NCBI RefSeq assembly: GCF_000331305.1
Contig: NZ_KB217478.1
Span: 160,992 to 224,991 of the forward strand
Reading direction: 5' to 3'
Source of the DNA: Calothrix sp. PCC 7103
GTDB taxonomy: Bacteria > Cyanobacteriota > Cyanobacteriia > Cyanobacteriales > Nostocaceae
DNA length: 64,000 nucleotides
Shown: positions 54,526 to 63,374 of the stretch, piece after piece
How positions within the stretch are numbered: the first letter of the stretch is position 1
How the letters are laid out: the number at the start of each line of letters is the position of its first letter
The notes under the pieces: model-generated
What the model saw: the letters and a program-made list of their open reading frames with translations, nothing else
The model's database searches: none
Told to the model about the DNA's origin: nothing
Program-made: the position numbers and the translations under genes

Positions 54526-55555
54526 TCCTAAAGTCTCAGTTATTATTCCTGTATACGGCGCCGAAAAATTCATTGCCAAAACACTTGATTCAGTAATAAA
54601 TCAAACATACAGCAACATAGAAATACTGATTATTGACGATGAAACACGTGATAACAGCATTGAAATATGTAAACAATTCAACGACGCACGTATTAAAATT
54701 ATCAGTCAAAAAAATCGTGGTTTAGCAGGCGCCAGAAATACAGGTATACGCAACGCCCAAGGTGAGTACCTAGCATTTATCGATGCAGATGACTTATGGC
54801 GTCCTGATAAATTAGAAAGACACATTACCCATTTAATTTCTAATCCTCATATAGGAGTCAGCTTCAGTCGTTCACAATTCATTGACGAGAACGATAATCC
54901 TTTGGGTATTTATCAAATGTCAAAGTTAAGCGATATCACACCGCTAGACTTTTGGTGTCGCTCTCCTATTGGTAACGGTTCAGCAGGAGTATTTAGGCGC
55001 CGAGTCTTTGATGATATAAAGTTTCAAAGTAACCTCTACGGCACAATAGAAGACTTTTATTTTGATGACAACTTCCGTGAGTCAGAAGATGTAGAGTGTT
55101 GGTTACGGATATCTATTCAGACACAATGGCAAATAGAAGGTATTGCAGAAGACCTGACGCTCTATAGAATTCATGCCAAAGGATTATCAGCAGATATCAC
55201 TAAGATGATGGAGTCATGGTATAAACTAATCGAGAAAGTCCGTTCTTATGCACCAACAGAAATGGAAAAGTGGGAAAAACCAGCAATTGCATATCGACTT
55301 AGGTACTTAGCACGTCGAGCAGTCACTCTCCAAGCAGGTTGGACAAGTATGAGTTTACTACACCGCGCCCTAACTACCTACTGGCAAATTTTACTCGAAG
55401 AACCACGACGAACTTGCATTACAGGCGCCGCAGCTTATTTCTTGTGTATTCTACCAAAACCAATATACTCACAAATTCAAAAGCTAGCTTTATCTATCAC
55501 AGGAGCAAATCAAAAAACTAGAATTAACCAGGAACAAAATGCTGTTACTTCGTAA
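54515..55555 (+). CDS. GT2 glycosyltransferase (346 aa)
   Basis: I start at ATG 54515 (MNYNPKVSVIIPVYG); an upstream in-frame GTG only adds nine residues from the repeat. Motifs: IIDDETRDNSIEI (ETR where GST is usual), GARNTGIRNAQGEYLAFIDADDLW and ESEDVECWLRISI. The C-terminal half (YRLRYLARRAVTLQ, LLEEPRRTCIT) pairs with the GT2 at 50.7 kb. It overlaps the previous gene by 11 bases and the next by 17. Confidence 0.87.
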   Translation: MNYNPKVSVIIPVYGAEKFIAKTLDSVINQTYSNIEILIIDDETRDNSIEICKQFNDARIKIISQKNRGLAGARNTGIRNAQGEYLAFIDADDLWRPDKLERHITHLISNPHIGVSFSRSQFIDENDNPLGIYQMSKLSDITPLDFWCRSPIGNGSAGVFRRRVFDDIKFQSNLYGTIEDFYFDDNFRESEDVECWLRISIQTQWQIEGIAEDLTLYRIHAKGLSADITKMMESWYKLIEKVRSYAPTEMEKWEKPAIAYRLRYLARRAVTLQAGWTSMSLLHRALTTYWQILLEEPRRTCITGAAAYFLCILPKPIYSQIQKLALSITGANQKTRINQEQNAVTS

Positions 55556-57629
55556 ATTTTTACCTCTTACAGCAATAATTATTTTGATTGTATTATTCAA
55601 CACTCAAAGTAATTCAATAAATTTAGTATTAGGAACAGGTAATGTTGCTATAGGAGGAGGAGGTTATGTGACTGGTATTTACTTACATCCAAAACAACGC
55701 GATTTAGTTTATATTAAAACAGATGTTGGTGGATTTTATCGTTGGAATTCCACAAATCAAAGTTGGATTCCTTTAACAGACCATTTTCCTTTAGAGCAGG
55801 TAAATTATTATGGGGGGGAAGCTATTGCACTTGACCCGCAAAACCCCAATACTGTTTATATTGCTGTTGGTAAATATGCAAGTGACTGGTGGCAGCATAA
55901 AGGAACTATTTTAAAATCAACTAATCAAGGTAACACTTGGCAGAAATTAAATTTAGATTTAAAGATGGGTGGTAACGAACCTCAACGCTGGACTGGCGAA
56001 CGACTTGCAATTAATCCTTTCGATTCTCAACTACTTTTATTCGGTTCACGTAAAAATGGCTTGTGGAAATCAAATAATAGTGGTAAAACTTGGAGTCAAG
56101 TAAAATCATTTCCTGGTAAGCTCAAAGATAATCTTGGTATTACAGTAATTACATTTAATCCAAGTGTTCGTAATCAAGTTTATGCAGTAGCATATGATGA
56201 TGGAATTTATCAATCTAATGATTTGGGTATTACTTGGCAAAAGCTTCCTAATAGTCCAGTTCAAGTTAATCGTTTAGCAATTAGAGATAATACACTTTAT
56301 GTCACACATAGTTCTGGCGTTAGTAAATACTCTGATAGTAAATGGAGTAATATTACACCCGCAAATAATCAAACTGCATTTAATGCCTTAACAATAAACC
56401 CATCCAACTCGAATGAGATAATTGTAGGCACGCTTACAGAAAAAGCCTTACAAATTTACCACTCATATAATAAAGGCGCCACTTGGAAACTTCAAAACCG
56501 TAAAACAATAAGTAGTGTTGCTTGGTGGTCAGATTACATGTTGTCTAACCCTTCGGTTGCAGCGATTGAATTTGACGCACACGTTAAAAACAGAGCTTGG
56601 ATGACCGACTGGTATGGTATTTGGCGTACAGATAATATTAACACCAATCAAGTTGTTTGGAATAATTATCAAAAAGGGCATGAAGAAGTAGTAACTTTCG
56701 GTTTAGTTTCACCCCCAGTTGGGGCGCCATTAATAAGTGCATTAAGCGATGTGGAAGGATTCTATCATGAACAACTAGATGTTTACCCATCAAGAATGCT
56801 TGGTAGTCAAGATAAACATCATAATCTTTTTCAAGACACCTATAGCATAGCTTACTGCGAAACTAACCCAAAACGAATGGTGCGCGTTGGAGGTAATCGT
56901 TTTAATAATACCTATGGAGGCGCCACTTCTGATGATGGGGGTAAAACATGGAGACAGTTTGCTTCATTTCCAGAAAAAATTATGCCCACACGTGTTGCCA
57001 TGTCAGCAACCGACCCGAACTTATTTATTATTACAGTCAGTAATGGTCAACCACTGCGAACTACAAATAATGGCGCCACTTGGCAAAAAGTATCAGGACT
57101 ACCCAATGGGTTTAATGCCCCTTGGAATTGGAGTCAACCATTAGCAGCAGACAAAGTAAGCGGTAACACCTTTTACTACTATAGTAATAGTAAACTTTAC
57201 CGTAGCGATAATGGTGGCGCCTCATTTGATATCGTATCCACATCCATACCTCATGCTGACTGGCATTCATTAAAAACCGTCCCACTCATTAAAGGTGAAT
57301 TATGGTTAAGTCTAGATAACCAAGGACTTTATCATTCCACCGACTCAGGTAAAACCTTTTTACCCATAAAACCAGTAAAAGGCGTCCATCTGTTTAGTAT
57401 TGGTAAATCACAAAATAACAGTAAAATTCCAACATTATACCTATACGGCAAAATTTCCAATTTAGGAAATGGCATCTTTCGTTCTGTAGACCAAGGAAAA
57501 ACCTGGAAAAGAATTGGTAATAGTAAAAAACCTATCGGAAACGACCCAAATTTTATGGAAGCAAGTAGACAAAAATTTGGTTTAGTTTTTATTGGCACCA
57601 ATGGTAGAGGTATTTACTACGTTAACTAA
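55539..57629 (+). CDS. GH74-like beta-propeller hydrolase, exported (696 aa)
   Basis: An N-terminal signal or anchor helix (about 8-22, PLTAIIILIVLFN) precedes a two-propeller protein with many BNR/sortilin-type repeats (S-x-D-x-G-x-TW: STNQGNTW, SNNSGKTW, SDDGGKTW, TTNNGATW, SVDQGKTW). The beginning NVAIGGGGYVTGIYLHP...YIKTDVGGFYRW matches family GH74 xyloglucanases, and the two catalytic Asp positions of that family are filled by Asp62 (KTDVGG) and Asp404 (ALSDVEGF). It would cut a beta-glucan-like chain outside the plasma membrane. Location in the cluster suggests trimming or release of the exopolysaccharide (inference). Confidence 0.82.
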   Translation: MLLLRKFLPLTAIIILIVLFNTQSNSINLVLGTGNVAIGGGGYVTGIYLHPKQRDLVYIKTDVGGFYRWNSTNQSWIPLTDHFPLEQVNYYGGEAIALDPQNPNTVYIAVGKYASDWWQHKGTILKSTNQGNTWQKLNLDLKMGGNEPQRWTGERLAINPFDSQLLLFGSRKNGLWKSNNSGKTWSQVKSFPGKLKDNLGITVITFNPSVRNQVYAVAYDDGIYQSNDLGITWQKLPNSPVQVNRLAIRDNTLYVTHSSGVSKYSDSKWSNITPANNQTAFNALTINPSNSNEIIVGTLTEKALQIYHSYNKGATWKLQNRKTISSVAWWSDYMLSNPSVAAIEFDAHVKNRAWMTDWYGIWRTDNINTNQVVWNNYQKGHEEVVTFGLVSPPVGAPLISALSDVEGFYHEQLDVYPSRMLGSQDKHHNLFQDTYSIAYCETNPKRMVRVGGNRFNNTYGGATSDDGGKTWRQFASFPEKIMPTRVAMSATDPNLFIITVSNGQPLRTTNNGATWQKVSGLPNGFNAPWNWSQPLAADKVSGNTFYYYSNSKLYRSDNGGASFDIVSTSIPHADWHSLKTVPLIKGELWLSLDNQGLYHSTDSGKTFLPIKPVKGVHLFSIGKSQNNSKIPTLYLYGKISNLGNGIFRSVDQGKTWKRIGNSKKPIGNDPNFMEASRQKFGLVFIGTNGRGIYYVN

Positions 57630-57639
57630 CAAAATAAAA

Positions 57640-57653
57640 TAAACCAGGTTTCT
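57640..57653. repeat. AAACCAGGTTTCT repeat before the WecG/TagA gene
   Basis: A member of the AGAAACC/GGTTTCT family, placed in the 37-bp gap, 14 bp before the next start. Confidence 0.5.
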
Positions 57654-57666
57654 GGGAGAATTTAAA

Positions 57667-58428
57667 ATGAACAAATTTGAAGAACTTTCATTACTTGGAA
57701 CAAAATTCCATAAACTCAAAGTCAACGAACTCATCAACTATATAGTTACCTCAGCGCAACAAAACAAAAAAACAATAGTAGGTAACGTCAACGTCAGAGC
57801 AATAAACTTTGCCTATGAACTACCCTGGTATAAAAACTTTATTAACAAATCTGATGTAGTCTTCTGTGATGGTTTTGGTGTATTACTCGGCGCCAAAATG
57901 TGTGGTCATTGTCTGAACTCATCTAACCGCATGACCTGTCCTGACTACATAGAAAACCTTGCCAAAGCGTGTGAAGAAGCAAATGTTTCTTTATTCTTAC
58001 TGGCAGGTAAACCAGGTGTAGCAGAACAAGCAGTTAAAAAGCTTCAAGTTATTGCACCTAATTTAAAAATTGACTCGCATCATGGCTACTTCGACAAGTC
58101 AGGTGCAGAAAACGAATTAGTTATCGAGCGAATCAATCAGTTTCAACCCGATGTATTATATGTAGGCTTCGGTATGCCCGTACAAGAACGTTGGATTCTG
58201 AATAATTCAGCACGCATCAACGCAAAAGTCTTTTTACCGCTAGGCGCCTGTCTTGATTTTTATACTGGCGCCGTTTATCGCGGTCCACGTTGGATGACTA
58301 ACCGAGGACTTGAATGGTTAACACGATTTTTTACAGAACCTCAACGTTTATGGGAACGCTACGTAGTTGGTAATCCACTCTTTTTTTACCGTGTGCTACG
58401 TGAATTATCTAAATCATCAAAGGTGTAA
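57667..58428 (+). CDS. WecG/TagA/CpsF family glycosyltransferase, GT26 (253 aa)
   Basis: Family hallmarks are present: VGNVNVRAINFAY, CDGFGVLLGAKM, RMTCPDYIENL, LFLLAGKPGVAEQAVKKL, DVLYVGFGMPVQERWI and GACLDFYTGAVYRGPRWM. Enzymes of this family add the second sugar (ManNAc or a related sugar) onto a lipid-linked first sugar, which fits the initiating transferase encoded directly downstream. Membrane-associated through its C-terminus (LTRFFTEPQRLWERYVVGNPLFFYR). The downstream gene starts four bases after its stop. Confidence 0.9.
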   Translation: MNKFEELSLLGTKFHKLKVNELINYIVTSAQQNKKTIVGNVNVRAINFAYELPWYKNFINKSDVVFCDGFGVLLGAKMCGHCLNSSNRMTCPDYIENLAKACEEANVSLFLLAGKPGVAEQAVKKLQVIAPNLKIDSHHGYFDKSGAENELVIERINQFQPDVLYVGFGMPVQERWILNNSARINAKVFLPLGACLDFYTGAVYRGPRWMTNRGLEWLTRFFTEPQRLWERYVVGNPLFFYRVLRELSKSSKV

Positions 58429-58432
58429 AATT

Positions 58433-59836
58433 ATGGTATCAGAATCATTCTCGCTTTCTGCTTTTAAACCCGATTTAAGGTCATCACAAGGAACTCAAAT
58501 ACAACGCGGTATAACAGTTCGGTTACTACGAGTTATTACATTACTAACATTAGATACTTTATCATTAGCATCTGCTTGGAAGTTAGGGTCGTTTGAAACT
58601 TCAACTCAATCACTGCCATTACTAAATCTCAGTCTTTTACTCACCATTTTTATTTCGTCAGATTTATACAAAGCAGGTGTAAATCGTCGTAACTATATTC
58701 GCATTATTAAAGGTACATCAATATCTTTTTTATTGCTCCTGCTAATTACTTGCCTTTATACTCCAGAAATAAATATAACACGCTCAAGATTTTTACTTCC
58801 TTGGTTGCTATCTATAATTTTAATTTGCACTGCACGTTACTTATTCAATACCAGTACTAACATTCTACGTAAACAAGGCGCCGTGCGTCATGCAATTTAT
58901 TTAATTACAGATGCGAACGAGCAAAAAGAGCAAATTAATTTACTTAACCAAGAAAATTGTTACATCATTCAAGGTGTAAACGATTCAAGTTGCCTTGACT
59001 TAGCGAACCGTGAGCAAACGCTGAATAAGTTACGTCAGTTGGGTATCGCCGAAGTCTTTATCTCTTGGAATTCCATTAAAAATCGTTTACATATATGCTG
59101 GCTCTTTTACAACGCAGGCATTACAATTCGTATTTTACCATCAACACACGAACTATATCATCCTAAATCGGAAGTATGGATGCTGGGAGAATTGCCTTGC
59201 TTAACAATTTCGGCGCCAATCATTGCAGGCAGTGATTTTTGGATAAAAAGAATCTTTGACTTGGTATGTTCAACAATTCTATTAATTGCCTTCTCTCCAT
59301 TATATGTAAGCATCGCCATTTTAATCAAACTTGACTCACCAGGACCAATATTATTCAAACAAGACCGAGTGGGACTTCACGGTAAAAAGTTTAAAATTTG
59401 GAAATTCCGCACAATGGTGACAGATGCTGAAAAACTGCAAGCTGCACTAGAAGCTAAAAACGAAATTAAAGACGGTGTACTCTTCAAACTCAAAGATGAC
59501 CCCCGCATTACAAACGTTGGTAAATTTCTACGTCGCTACAGTCTTGATGAATTACCCCAATTATTTAACATAGTACTTGGCGAAATGAGTCTTGTTGGTC
59601 CTCGCCCTCTCCCTTTACGCGATGTCGAACGTTTCAAAACTACACACTTCATTCGTCAAGAAGTTCTTCCTGGCATCACTGGTTTGTGGCAAGTCTCCGG
59701 ACGTTCGGACATTGAGAATTTTGAAGATGGTGTCAAGTTAGACATAACTTACATTGAAAACTGGTCAATATGGCTCGATTTAAGAATTTTGTTTAAAACC
59801 GTTGGGGTTGTGTTCAATAAGACAGGCGCCTACTAA
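58433..59836 (+). CDS. Initiating phosphoglycosyl transferase for exopolysaccharide (467 aa)
   Basis: Polyprenyl-phosphate sugar-1-phosphate transferase of the WbaP type. Four N-terminal helices (about 25-120), a nucleotide-binding-like middle (about 135-245), a further helix (about 273-300) and the catalytic sugar-transferase domain: GPILFKQDRVGLHGKKFKIWKFRTM, DELPQLFNIVLGEMSLVGPRPLP and LPGITGLWQVSGR, ending with the W-x-x-DLxIL segment. It transfers the first sugar phosphate to undecaprenyl phosphate. Start ATG 58433 after AAAGGTG; a longer upstream reading overlaps the previous gene without support. Last gene of the cluster. Confidence 0.92.
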   Translation: MVSESFSLSAFKPDLRSSQGTQIQRGITVRLLRVITLLTLDTLSLASAWKLGSFETSTQSLPLLNLSLLLTIFISSDLYKAGVNRRNYIRIIKGTSISFLLLLLITCLYTPEINITRSRFLLPWLLSIILICTARYLFNTSTNILRKQGAVRHAIYLITDANEQKEQINLLNQENCYIIQGVNDSSCLDLANREQTLNKLRQLGIAEVFISWNSIKNRLHICWLFYNAGITIRILPSTHELYHPKSEVWMLGELPCLTISAPIIAGSDFWIKRIFDLVCSTILLIAFSPLYVSIAILIKLDSPGPILFKQDRVGLHGKKFKIWKFRTMVTDAEKLQAALEAKNEIKDGVLFKLKDDPRITNVGKFLRRYSLDELPQLFNIVLGEMSLVGPRPLPLRDVERFKTTHFIRQEVLPGITGLWQVSGRSDIENFEDGVKLDITYIENWSIWLDLRILFKTVGVVFNKTGAY

Positions 59837-59967
59837 GTGAATTGATTTTGTGCGCCAATGGCGCACAAAATCAATAAGGTAAGGATATTTGCAAGAGTGA
59901 TGATTTGAATAAACTTCTTTTTCTCAAAATGCTATCCTCGTAACGAACCAAAACGTAATCAATACCT

Positions 59968-60141
59968 ATGGATGCCTTGATAGAAAAATTAAGCGTTAAA
60001 TTAGGTCATTGGCAACCTGATGTTGCCAAGCAAGTGCGACAATACATTGAAGCAATCATTGAACTCGCCGATAATGATTCACTAGATATTCTACAAAGTC
60101 GCGTTGGTGAACAAAAAACATCTTCGTCAGAGGGGCAATAA
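59968..60141 (+). CDS. Small helical protein, antitoxin-like (57 aa)
   Basis: The ATG at 59968 opens MDALIEKLSVKLGHWQPDVAK, followed by VRQYIEAIIELADNDSLDILQSRVGEQ and a Ser-rich end. Soluble and helical; similar short proteins (LIEKL...WQPE(I/V)A..VRQ) occur widely in cyanobacteria, often annotated hypothetical or antitoxin-like. No toxin gene lies next to it. The stop is followed by a strong hairpin that also ends the convergent heme-oxygenase gene. Confidence 0.7.
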   Translation: MDALIEKLSVKLGHWQPDVAKQVRQYIEAIIELADNDSLDILQSRVGEQKTSSSEGQ

Positions 60142-60148
60142 AAAATTT

Positions 60149-60208
60149 GGGGGTACTTTCCTTGAAATTAGGCGCCTTTATAACGGCTAACCCCAAGGAA
60201 AATACCCC
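60149..60208. terminator. Bidirectional terminator between the 57-aa gene and heme oxygenase
   Basis: GGGGTACTTTCCTTG (60150-60164) pairs with CAAGGAAAATACCCC (60194-60208) with one mismatch. The loop contains GGCGCC. It lies between convergent genes. Confidence 0.7.
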
Positions 60209-60256
60209 TCGTTGATTATTGTTGGCTATTGGCTGCTAGCTTGAAGCTGACGGCAA

Positions 60257-60973
60257 TTATTTGGCAGTCGCGAGTTCTGTGCTTCCGCGAGAACGGCGCC
60301 GGGTTAGGGAGTTGAAAACCATTATTCCAATAGCTTTAATCAAATTACCTTCTAACTCTTGGAACATTTTCATGTTGGCACCAAAAGCATCGTTTGCTTC
60401 AGAGACGATTTTGTCACAAGTCACTTCATCAAGTGGCATTTCGTCTAAAGCTGCACGGTACTTAGCTTTGAAAGCTTTTTCATCGGCGATATCGGCAAAT
60501 TCATAGAACGCAGTTCCGTTGCCATCTATGAGGTTCATTGCAGTTTGTGCAATACCCTTTAAAATTTGTCCCCCCGACAAGTCACCAAGGTAACGAGTAT
60601 AAGAGTGAGAAATTAATAATTCTGGTTCCGAGTTAGATATTTCACGAATGCGTTGTACATATGCACTTCCTGCGGGTGACAACTTCACTTGGTCACGCCA
60701 GTTGGCACCGTAATAGTATGCTAAATCTTGCTCTAGTGTGTGCTTGCGGTAAAGTTGGGGAAAGTTTATTTTTGAAACGATGGGGTGATTTTTATGTTTT
60801 TCCATCTCCTCTTCCATTGCTGAGTAGATGAAGTAGAAGTTGCCCACTAGCTTCCGGTAAGAGTTCTTTTCCACAACACCTTTTAAAAAGCACTTGACAA
60901 AACCAACGTTTTCCGCCATCGTATGGGCTTTTTTGGTACCTACACGTAATTTGGATGCTAAGTTACTACTCAT
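60257..60973 (-). CDS. ho1: Heme oxygenase, biliverdin-forming (238 aa)
   Basis: Opens heme to biliverdin IX-alpha, CO and iron with ferredoxin, the first step to phycocyanobilin. The proximal heme ligand is His17 in TKKAHTMAENVGF; the distal helix is RYLGDLSGGQILKGIAQ; KHTLEQDLAYYYG and the acceptor Tyr/Phe-rich GNFYFIYSAMEEEM segment fit HO1 of cyanobacteria. Length as expected. It supplies bilins for the phycocyanin encoded earlier in the window. Two AGTAAATTTACT palindromes and a TGACAC/GTGTCA repeat lie upstream. Confidence 0.95.
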   Translation of the reverse strand: MSSNLASKLRVGTKKAHTMAENVGFVKCFLKGVVEKNSYRKLVGNFYFIYSAMEEEMEKHKNHPIVSKINFPQLYRKHTLEQDLAYYYGANWRDQVKLSPAGSAYVQRIREISNSEPELLISHSYTRYLGDLSGGQILKGIAQTAMNLIDGNGTAFYEFADIADEKAFKAKYRAALDEMPLDEVTCDKIVSEANDAFGANMKMFQELEGNLIKAIGIMVFNSLTRRRSRGSTELATAK

Positions 60974-61079
60974 GCTTATTTTCTCAACTTTGAAATTAAA
61001 AACCGCGCTTCAGCTACATTAAAATAATTTGATGAGAAATTCTCTTAAAATGAAGCATATCGCAACAAATTGTAATTTT

Positions 61080-61255
61080 TGACACGAAATTTAGTGTCAG
61101 CTTTCAGACGACACCATGTGTTGCAGCCTTTTTATGTAAAATTTGAATTAAAAATTGCGTATGAAGGATTGCTAAGTAAAGATTTGAGATAATGTTATAT
61201 TCATTTCCGTAAAGGATATTCACAGTAAATTTACTAAAAATATAAGTAAATTTAC
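61080..61255. promoter_or_regulatory. Operator-like sites between ho1 and glmM
   Basis: Two identical perfect palindromes AGTAAATTTACT at 61223-61234 and 61244-61255 are exactly 21 bp apart, two helical turns, so a dimeric regulator could bind both on one face. TGACAC-N8-GTGTCA lies at 61080-61099. They sit 250-280 bp upstream of ho1 and 140-170 bp upstream of glmM in a 420-bp divergent spacer. The bound protein is unknown; no other gene is visible in the spacer. Confidence 0.55.
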
Positions 61256-61393
61256 TGACATGAGAATAAAACTCGTTAAAATTGGTGGTAAACAAAAAAT
61301 AAACATATCCTGAAAGAAAGGTATTCATAGGGAATTGTTGAATAAAGTGTAAAGTGCTATCCTCCAATGTGAGTGTGTGGAGCGTTTAAATAT

Positions 61394-62839
61394 ATGGTCT
61401 CTTTTTTAACGAAGCCTCAAGCTGATAAGAGTGAAATTTCTTCCTCAAGCATGAGCAATTTAGGGCTAAATACTGCTATACCAACAACTCCTTTATTTGG
61501 AACTGATGGTATTCGCGGACGAGTTGGAGATTTATTAACGGCGCCTTTAGCGTTACAAATTGGTTTCTGGACTGGTATTGTACTGCGTAGTCATGCCATA
61601 AACCCAGGCCCAGTTATATTAGGTCAAGACTCTCGTAACTCTAGCGATATGCTCGCGATGGCTTTGAGTGCTGGTTTAACCGCAGCTGGTGTTGAGGTTT
61701 GGTACTTAGGTTTATGCCCAACTCCCTGTGTAGCTCATTTAACAAGTATTAGTCCTGCAATTGGTGGTGTGATGATTTCTGCTAGCCATAATCCACCAGA
61801 GGATAATGGTATAAAAGTATTTGGCGCCTTGGGTGGAAAATTATCAAAAGAGTTACAAGCAGAAATTGAAGCTGGACTAAGAGGTAATTCAGTGACTGTT
61901 GTTGGACATGTAAAATGTGGTCGTCACTATACACGTCCAGAGATGGTATCAGAATATGCCGAATCTTTAATAAAACCTTTACGAAATACTCCCTTTACGG
62001 GAATGAAAATAGTATTAGACTTAGCTTGGGGCGCCGCAGTTGGTTTAGGCGCCTCGGTTTTCAAGTCTATGGGTGCCGAAGTAATTTGTATGCATAACAA
62101 AGCCGACGGTGACAAAATCAACGTTAACTGCGGTTCTACCCATTTAGAATTATTGCAGCAAGTTGTCGTCGAAAACGGCGCCGATATGGGTTTCGGATTC
62201 GATGGTGATGCAGACAGAGTTTTAGCTGTAGATAACACCGGACGTATTGTTGATGGTGATTACATACTATATTTATGGGGTAATAGTTTAGTTTCTAAAC
62301 AACAACTCCCCGAAAAGCTCATAGTTTCTACCGTCATGGCAAACTTAGGATTTGAGCGTGCATGGAATAAACTAGGTGGTGCTTTGACTCGCACTGCTGT
62401 AGGTGACCAATATGTACAAGCTGAAATGTTAAAAACTGGTGGAATGCTAGGTGGCGAACAATCAGGACATATCCTTTGCCGTCATTATGGTATTACTGGT
62501 GATGGTTTACTAACTGCGTTACATATTGCCGCTTTAGTTCGTGAGTCAGGAGAAACTTTTAGCGAACTCGTAAATAAAAGCTTTACTACTTATCCACAAA
62601 TATTAAAGAATGTGCGTGTAGAAGACCGTAACAAACGCATGAGTTGGCAAGAATGTCAACCATTAATGGATACTATTGCAAAAGCAGAGAATGCAATGGG
62701 TGATAGCGGTAGAGTATTAGTTCGTCCATCGGGTACTGAACCTTTAATTCGTGTCATGGTGGAAGCTGAAGATGCTGAACTGACACAATATTGGACTGAT
62801 ACTTTAGTTGCTGCCGCTCAAGAACATTTGGCTTGTTAA
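61394..62839 (+). CDS. glmM: Phosphoglucosamine mutase (481 aa)
   Basis: Converts glucosamine 6-phosphate to glucosamine 1-phosphate for UDP-GlcNAc and so for peptidoglycan and other glycans. The start ATG 61394 (MVSFLTKPQ) gives an N-terminal tail of about 30 residues before the core ([12 protein letters not shown]). The catalytic phosphoserine is Ser131 in [15 protein letters not shown]; the metal loop is [11 protein letters not shown]; the sugar loop GGEQSGHIL and the phosphate-binding [12 protein letters not shown] follow. It matches GlmM more than phosphomannomutase. The terminator is directly downstream. Confidence 0.93.
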   Translation: MVSFLTKPQADKSEISSSSMSNLGLNTAIPTTPLFGTDGIRGRVGDLLTAPLALQIGFWTGIVLRSHAINPGPVILGQDSRNSSDMLAMALSAGLTAAGVEVWYLGLCPTPCVAHLTSISPAIGGVMISASHNPPEDNGIKVFGALGGKLSKELQAEIEAGLRGNSVTVVGHVKCGRHYTRPEMVSEYAESLIKPLRNTPFTGMKIVLDLAWGAAVGLGASVFKSMGAEVICMHNKADGDKINVNCGSTHLELLQQVVVENGADMGFGFDGDADRVLAVDNTGRIVDGDYILYLWGNSLVSKQQLPEKLIVSTVMANLGFERAWNKLGGALTRTAVGDQYVQAEMLKTGGMLGGEQSGHILCRHYGITGDGLLTALHIAALVRESGETFSELVNKSFTTYPQILKNVRVEDRNKRMSWQECQPLMDTIAKAENAMGDSGRVLVRPSGTEPLIRVMVEAEDAELTQYWTDTLVAAAQEHLAC

Positions 62840-62860
62840 TTAATTTTATTGCTTGCATGT

Positions 62861-62890
62861 AGGCGCCTTTTTATAAGGGTGCCTTTTTTT
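62861..62890 (+). terminator. glmM terminator using a GGCGCC site as stem
   Basis: AGGCGCCTT-TTTAT-AAGGGTGCCT followed by a run of seven T, 21 bases after the glmM stop. One G-T pair in the stem. Confidence 0.85.
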
Positions 62891-63374
62891 ATTTTGTGGA
62901 ATGGGCGTCACGCACCCTATAAATTAATGTCGCTTACTTAACGTATTAATGGTGCGTTAAAGCACTGAAATTTTGCGTTACATTTTATTATTCAGTAGTG
63001 GTTTGTATCATTAGTTTTAAGGAGTTAATTTGCAACGGATAATTTATTAATTAAAAATAAGTTTTTACTTTGTAAAATTAATTACCCGTTATATCCGTTT
63101 ATAATCTGTTGCCAATCAAGGCTAATTGATTTAAATGATTGTAACCCACATTTCGCACTTCAATTTGAAGTACAAAAGATTACAAGCAAGGAAAAAGCAA
63201 AAATTCAGGATGACGAAGAAATAGAGTGCTGAACGAATATACTTTTAAAAATAAATAATCCAATGTAAAAGATTTGACTCGTAAAATAGATTTTATAAGC
63301 ATTAAAAATTTGAGGAGCAATTACTGTTCCTTTGAATGTTAATAATTTTTTTTGCTTTCAAAACCTTGTTTAAT
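62891..63374. other. Spacer between glmM and the transposase gene
   Basis: Near 62906 the sequence GGGCGTCACGCACCCTATAA is a half copy of the GTAGGGTGCGT palindromic repeat. The rest is A/T-rich. CACATTTCGCACTTCAATTTGAAGTA (around 63147-63172) contains a short palindrome and could be an insertion-sequence end, but no matching partner is inside the window. No gene is supported. Confidence 0.4.
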
